Positions 59,845-64,000 of a stretch of 64,000 nucleotides of DNA are shown one piece after another (positions within the stretch are counted from its first letter, which is position 1; every line of letters begins with the position of its first letter). This DNA is from Photobacterium aquae. GTDB lineage: Bacteria; Pseudomonadota; Gammaproteobacteria; Enterobacterales; Vibrionaceae. Below the pieces are notes generated by a model. The model was not told the origin of the DNA. It was given only the letters and a program-made list of their open reading frames with translations, and ran no database searches. Both the position numbers and the translations under genes were made by a program. The DNA lies in NCBI RefSeq assembly GCF_001029445.1, contig NZ_LDOT01000009.1, forward strand, positions 1-64,000, read 5' to 3'.

Positions 59845-59902
59845 ACTTTATCCTAAAGCCGTATCAGGCACTTAACACCAAATGACGATCAGGAATGACA
59901 CA

Positions 59903-60613
59903 ATGCGGAACTCCTACTTCCGCACAGGAACACCCGGCCTTGCCGGACTATACCTATTGCTGTCAGGTATTGCCTTTCCGGTGCAAGGCCATCCGCTGCA
60001 ACAGCAAGTCGAGCGCTACCTAACCAAGCAGGTCAGCCAGTATGCCCGCACGGTAGGAAGCCGGGACTATCGTATCGATATCAAGCCGATTGACGTGCCC
60101 GCCCCTTGTGGAAAACCCATCTCGCTCAGCATGAACCGAGCCGAACGGCCGCTAGGCCGGGTGACGGTCACCGCCGAGTGTCACCAGCCGAAATACTGGA
60201 AGACACGGGTTCGTGCCGATGTAGATGTTTTCCTGCCGCTGGTCACCTTGCGCCGCAATGTCGATCGGGAGCAGGTACTCAGCAGCAAACACCTCATACT
60301 GCGCCGAACGAGCCTGAAATCCCTCAGGCTGGGGTACTTTACGGCCATCGCCAAAGTCAGCGGCAAGCTCAGCAAGCGGAAATTAAGTGCCGGCACCGTG
60401 CTGACCCCAAGAATGATCGAGCTGCCAACCTTGATCAGACGGGACGATATGGTCACAATCAGGGCCAAGCGCGACAGCTTTACCGCCAGCATGAAAGGCG
60501 TTGCGTTAGAAGATGGACAGAAAGGGGAGCGGATTCGGGTACGCAACCAGTCGTCGGGGAAAACCATCACCGCGACAGTTAAGTCGGCCAATATCGTAGA
60601 GACAACTTTTTGA
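59903..60613 (+). CDS. flgA: Lateral P-ring chaperone FlgA
   Basis: A periplasmic chaperone for FlgI. ATG 59903 has AGGA eight bases upstream and leads into a signal-like hydrophobic segment (GLAGLYLLLSGIAFPVQG); an upstream ATG at 59882 would add seven residues. 236 residues; the C-terminal SAF-like domain (LRRNVDREQVLSSKHL and MVTIRAKRDSFTASMKGVALEDG) is typical. It is divergent from flgB. Confidence 0.9.
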   Translation: MRNSYFRTGTPGLAGLYLLLSGIAFPVQGHPLQQQVERYLTKQVSQYARTVGSRDYRIDIKPIDVPAPCGKPISLSMNRAERPLGRVTVTAECHQPKYWKTRVRADVDVFLPLVTLRRNVDREQVLSSKHLILRRTSLKSLRLGYFTAIAKVSGKLSKRKLSAGTVLTPRMIELPTLIRRDDMVTIRAKRDSFTASMKGVALEDGQKGERIRVRNQSSGKTITATVKSANIVETTF

Positions 60614-60693
60614 CTCTTTCATCTTAAGATCGCTTAAGGGGTGGTCGCTAGTTCAAAATAGACCCGTAGCCCACCGATACACAGGCAACGAAA

Positions 60694-60954
60694 ATGATTG
60701 GAAAAGTAACGTTCAACACCCAGCCGACACTTCGGCCGACCAGCGCAGCCGAGGCAAAACCCGCCTCTGACGTAGCGCCGGCAAAAAACAACCTGTCACC
60801 AATGCAGCAGGCCAAGCATGATGCCGCCCAGCACAGCGATGTGGACATGGACAAAGTCGCCGCGGCCAAAGCCCTACTACGCAGCCGTGACAACAGCGTC
60901 AACCTCGACAGCCTGGCTGACAAAATGCTCGACTTCTACCAAGGCGATGCGTAA
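60694..60954 (+). CDS. flgM: Lateral anti-sigma-28 factor FlgM
   Basis: An 86-residue inhibitor of LafS that is exported once the hook is complete. The C-terminal binding helix (MDKVAAAKALLRSRDNSVNLDSLADKMLDFYQGDA) is characteristic. It overlaps flgN by one base. Confidence 0.92.
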   Translation: MIGKVTFNTQPTLRPTSAAEAKPASDVAPAKNNLSPMQQAKHDAAQHSDVDMDKVAAAKALLRSRDNSVNLDSLADKMLDFYQGDA

Positions 60955-61388
60955 TGAGCAACCATAGTGCAGCCATCAAACAGCTGCTGACGGAGCTTTC
61001 TCGCGATGTGAAGGGCTACCAGCAACTGTCTGCCAAGCTCAAGCAACAGCATCAACTGCTGGCCAACCGGGACAGTCGTACCTTGCCTGCGCTCAATGAC
61101 GAGCTAAACGCTCTGATGGGGGATCTATATCGCCATGCCCAGCAAAGGACACAGGTTCTGGAAAAAATGGGGCTGAGCCCAGATGATAGCGGGATGCAGC
61201 GCCTGTTCAAAGCCCTGCCTGCCACCCTCGGTCAACAGGGGCAACAGTTGTGGCAACAGCTATTTCAGCTGACCCAAGAGTGCCAAGAGCTCAACAACCA
61301 GAACGGTCGCCTGCTGGCACGCCACAAACAGATGATCGACAAACTGCTCAAACCCGAGCAGCAGTACTGCTACGGGCCGGGGATCTAA
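60954..61388 (+). CDS. flgN: Lateral FlgN chaperone
   Basis: A 144-residue helical export chaperone for FlgK and FlgL. The sequence is mostly coiled coil, ending with LNNQNGRLLARHKQMIDKLL, typical of FlgN. It is coupled to flgM by a TAATG overlap and convergent with fliJ across 55 bases without an obvious terminator. Confidence 0.88.
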   Translation: MSNHSAAIKQLLTELSRDVKGYQQLSAKLKQQHQLLANRDSRTLPALNDELNALMGDLYRHAQQRTQVLEKMGLSPDDSGMQRLFKALPATLGQQGQQLWQQLFQLTQECQELNNQNGRLLARHKQMIDKLLKPEQQYCYGPGI

Positions 61389-61443
61389 CGGCCCGCTTAT
61401 CCACGACACCACAAACCGTTCGCAATAGACCGCTCATGGATCG

Positions 61444-61872
61444 CTAGCGGCGGCGCATAAAGCGCTGCATAGCCAGCTCATCCAACATTTTCTGCTCCTG
61501 CTTGTCACGACGGGACTGCAATGCCGACTCCCGCTTGGTGATCAGACTTTCACCCATCTTGACCTGACGGTGCTGGTTGACAAGCCGAGTACTGACACTG
61601 CGCATCTCCACTTCCGTCAACGCCATTTCCTGACGTTGAAGCTTCACCAAGTTATCGACCTGATGGCGGAAACGCCCGATCCCCTTGAGCAACAATGCCG
61701 AGGTCTCCACGCCATGACCCAAGGAGTACTGCCCCGGCAGACTCTCAAGCAATTCAAGGCGTTGCTGGTGAGCGTTGTATTGCTGCTGCAACTGGCCCTG
61801 ATTCTGCTTGAGCTCGTCGAACTTGCCTTCCTGCTGACGCTGCCAGGTTTGAAGTACCGCTAACCGGCGCAT
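61444..61872 (-). CDS. fliJ: Lateral flagellar export protein FliJ
   Basis: A 142-residue coiled-coil stalk of the export ATPase, binding FliI and FlhA. It is long and helical with many Gln and Arg residues (RQEGKFDELK..). It overlaps fliI by one base. It belongs to the fliE-F-G-H-I-J lateral operon, mostly outside the window. Confidence 0.85.
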   Translation of the reverse strand: MRRLAVLQTWQRQQEGKFDELKQNQGQLQQQYNAHQQRLELLESLPGQYSLGHGVETSALLLKGIGRFRHQVDNLVKLQRQEMALTEVEMRSVSTRLVNQHRQVKMGESLITKRESALQSRRDKQEQKMLDELAMQRFMRRR

Positions 61873-63215
61873 CAGAACTGTCCTCCAGACAACTGCAACA
61901 ACTGCATTTGACTATCTTCCAGCGTCACCTTCTCGTTCATCTTCTGTTGCAGGAACTGACAAATCATCGGATAACTCTGAACGGCCAAATCCAATTGGTG
62001 ATCCTGCCCCGGATGGTAACCACCGAGCGAAATCAAATCCTGAACCTGACGGTAACGGCTGTAAAGCTGCTTGACCCGCTGTGCCTGAGACAGCTGCTCA
62101 GGGCTCACCACCTGCGGCATTGCACGGCTGATCGACTGCTCGATATCTATCGCCGGGTAGTGCCCCTGCTCGGCAAGCTCTCGGTTCAGAACGATATGGC
62201 CGTCGAGGATAGCTCGTGCGGCATCGGCAATCGGATCTTGCTGATCATCACCTTCTGACAGAACGGTATAAAAAGCCGTGATCGACCCCCGCTCGGTCGC
62301 ACCATTACCGGCCCGCTCCACCAACTGCGGCAGCAAGCTGAACACCGAAGGCGGATAGCCCTTGGTTGCCGGCGGCTCGCCGACGGCCAACGCGATCTCA
62401 CGCTGGGCCTGCGCATAGCGGGTCAGCGAATCCATCAAAAGCAGCACGTCATGACCCTGATCGCGGAAATACTCGGCGATCCGGTGACACAGTACCGATG
62501 CGCGTAAACGCATCAATGGCGGATCATCGGCCGGGGAGGCAATGACCACGGCATGCTTCATGCCATCTTCGCCCAATGAGTGCTCGATGAACTCTCGAAC
62601 CTCACGACCACGCTCGCCAATCAGCCCCACCACGGTAATTTCAGCCGTCGTGTTGCGGGTCATCATGCCCAGAAGGACACTCTTACCCACACCCGAACCG
62701 GCAAACAGGCCCATACGCTGGCCCTTGCCAACACTGAGCATGCCGTTGATGGCACGGACACCAACATCAAGCTGACGTGAAATCGGCAGACGCTTGAGCG
62801 GGTTGATAGACTCGCCCTGCAAGTTGATCCGGTGCTCTTGGGTAAAAGCACCTTTTTCGTCCAGCGGCTCGCCAAGGCCATTGAATACCCGGCCCAGCAT
62901 ACCGTAGCCGACGCTGATCTTGCTGTCGCCATGCAGCGGCAGCACGCGGCTGCCCGGGCGCAACCCCGTCGCATGTCGAATAGGCATCAGTACCGAGGCG
63001 TTGCGGTCAAAACCCACCACCTCAGCTTCGATATAGTCGCCCTGATCCGTTTCCACCATGCAACGCTGCCCGGTGGACAGGCGGCATCCCACCGCCTCCA
63101 TCGTCAGACCAGCCATCCTCACCAGACGCCCGTAGGTGCGGGCCACCGGCACATCTGGCACCCGATCCATGGCCATACTCAGTTTGGTGGCAAGTTCTTC
63201 GGATAAATTACGCAT
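61872..63215 (-). CDS. fliI: Lateral flagellar export ATPase FliI
   Basis: A 447-residue ATPase related to F1-beta. The Walker A motif GSGVGKSVLL, LLLMDSLTRYAQAQREIALAVGEPP (Walker B region) and SVFSLLPQLVERAG are present. It energises export of rod, hook and filament subunits. Confidence 0.97.
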   Translation of the reverse strand: MRNLSEELATKLSMAMDRVPDVPVARTYGRLVRMAGLTMEAVGCRLSTGQRCMVETDQGDYIEAEVVGFDRNASVLMPIRHATGLRPGSRVLPLHGDSKISVGYGMLGRVFNGLGEPLDEKGAFTQEHRINLQGESINPLKRLPISRQLDVGVRAINGMLSVGKGQRMGLFAGSGVGKSVLLGMMTRNTTAEITVVGLIGERGREVREFIEHSLGEDGMKHAVVIASPADDPPLMRLRASVLCHRIAEYFRDQGHDVLLLMDSLTRYAQAQREIALAVGEPPATKGYPPSVFSLLPQLVERAGNGATERGSITAFYTVLSEGDDQQDPIADAARAILDGHIVLNRELAEQGHYPAIDIEQSISRAMPQVVSPEQLSQAQRVKQLYSRYRQVQDLISLGGYHPGQDHQLDLAVQSYPMICQFLQQKMNEKVTLEDSQMQLLQLSGGQF

Positions 63216-63912
63216 CAGCTAACAAAGTATCCTTTACCACATCCATACACGCCGCCAATCGCTCTTCGCTGTCAGCCAATGCTTCAGAGTCACTGGTCAC
63301 GACACGGCAACTACCGATAGCCAGGGTATCATCGGCAATCAGGTTCCACGCCGCCACCTGCTCAGGTACCAACTCGGTCAGACGCTGACTGTCCTGCGGA
63401 TTCAAATAGACCTTGAGATCCGGCTTGTGATCGGGCAACTGAGCGAGGGTTTCCTCAATCAGATTCACCAGCTGGCTCGGCTGCAATGCCAATTCGGCAC
63501 GAATTACCTGACGCGCGACTTTCATCACCAAATCACACAGCATTTCGCTCTGCTGCTGAACATGCTGATGGAAGGCCAGCTGGATCTGCTCCATAAGCTG
63601 GTTGGTCGACTGCACCACGCCTGCCACTTGCTGGCTGGCTTGCTGCATACCTTCCTGCCGGCCTTGCTGGCGGCCCTGCTCGAGCCCCTGAACCTGACCG
63701 GACTGAAGCCCTTGGTTCATGCCGTCCTGATAACCTTGCTCATGGCCTTTTTGCAGGCCATCTTGGAAACCGTTATTGAATTCGTCCTGGTAGGAACCAC
63801 CCTCATCACCAAACAGGTCATCGTCAGGCGCATCAACCAACGGCGGGTAGTGGTAGTTGCGAAAACCACCCAATCCCGGAGTAATTACCGTCACGGACTG
63901 ATCTTTTCTCAT
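63208..63912 (-). CDS. fliH: Lateral flagellar export regulator FliH
   Basis: A 234-residue negative regulator of FliI. The Gly/Gln-rich helical repeats near residues 45-85 (GLQKGHEQGYQDG, GLQSGQVQGLEQG) with GxxxG spacing are typical of FliH. It overlaps fliI by eight bases and its ATG overlaps the fliG stop (TAATG). Confidence 0.94.
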   Translation of the reverse strand: MRKDQSVTVITPGLGGFRNYHYPPLVDAPDDDLFGDEGGSYQDEFNNGFQDGLQKGHEQGYQDGMNQGLQSGQVQGLEQGRQQGRQEGMQQASQQVAGVVQSTNQLMEQIQLAFHQHVQQQSEMLCDLVMKVARQVIRAELALQPSQLVNLIEETLAQLPDHKPDLKVYLNPQDSQRLTELVPEQVAAWNLIADDTLAIGSCRVVTSDSEALADSEERLAACMDVVKDTLLADA

Positions 63913-64000
63913 TATTCCACCACCGGTTCACTGAACAGCTGCAGCTCGACCTCACCCTGCTCGGCAAGCTGGCGCAGCAACTGCACCAACTGATCTCGGG
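63912..64000 (-). CDS. fliG: Lateral FliG, C-terminal end (partial)
   Basis: The last 28 codons of a minus-strand frame immediately before fliH, ending ..LAEQGEVELQLFSEPVVE and a TAA. The position before fliH and the ending fit FliG, the rotor switch protein; the rest lies outside the window. Confidence 0.75.
   Translation of the reverse strand, partial: RDQLVQLLRQLAEQGEVELQLFSEPVVE

Overview
The window reads as chromosomal DNA of a marine member of the Vibrionaceae, most likely Photobacterium or a close relative. Three things suggest this: a lateral-type (Laf) flagellar system, periplasmic racemases with the BsrV catalytic residue pattern, and a CrbR / DUF4212 / VC_2705-type symporter block. 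The species assignment is inference; no 16S rRNA gene is present. There are no insertion sequences, phage genes or CRISPR arrays.

Bases 1-36490 are a conserved housekeeping backbone. It starts with the 5' end of an initiator tRNA (minus), then orn, rsgA, psd, a DASS carboxylate transporter, a chemoreceptor and a periplasmic alpha-carbonic anhydrase. The EF-P modification genes (epmA, epmB) and efp flank the fumarate reductase operon frdABCD and an SPFH protein. Next come two tandem broad-specificity racemase genes, rimK, groES-groEL, a MATE transporter, fxsA, aspA, dcuA, a LysR regulator, dsbD, a degenerate GGDEF protein, the response regulator crbR and a two-component sodium:solute symporter. 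Much of this order (orn, rsgA, psd, epmA, frd, efp/epmB, gro, fxsA, aspA, dcuA, dsbD) matches the corresponding E. coli region. The racemases, rimK, the LysR gene and the non-coding stretches are the accessory parts.

Bases 36536-38375 carry a ParM/StbA actin-like gene with a ParR-like partner that has a long extra coiled-coil tail. This plasmid-type segregation pair sits next to the flagellar island.

Bases 38524-64000 are a contiguous lateral flagellum cluster. On the minus strand lie two FliB-type lysine N-methylase paralogs directly behind lafU, then lafT, lafS (sigma-28), lafF, lafE, lafD, lafC, lafB, flagellin lafA, a LafW-like flagellin-related protein, flgL to flgB, and fliJ, fliI, fliH and the end of fliG. 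flgA, flgM and flgN lie on the plus strand. A sigma-54 type site precedes flgB. The genes encode the proton-driven motor, rod, hook, filament, chaperones, sigma/anti-sigma pair and part of the export ATPase. The remaining export genes and lafK are presumably beyond the right edge.

The most unexplained sequence is the 947-base gap between rimK and groEL. It holds eight copies of a GTACAGC-type motif that alternate between two classes, at alternating spacings of about 107 and about 78 bases. Other notable items are a gene-conversion tract shared by the two racemases, an intrinsic terminator in the frdA leader behind a possible 12-codon ORF, the chromosomal ParM pair, and the tandem flagellin methylases.
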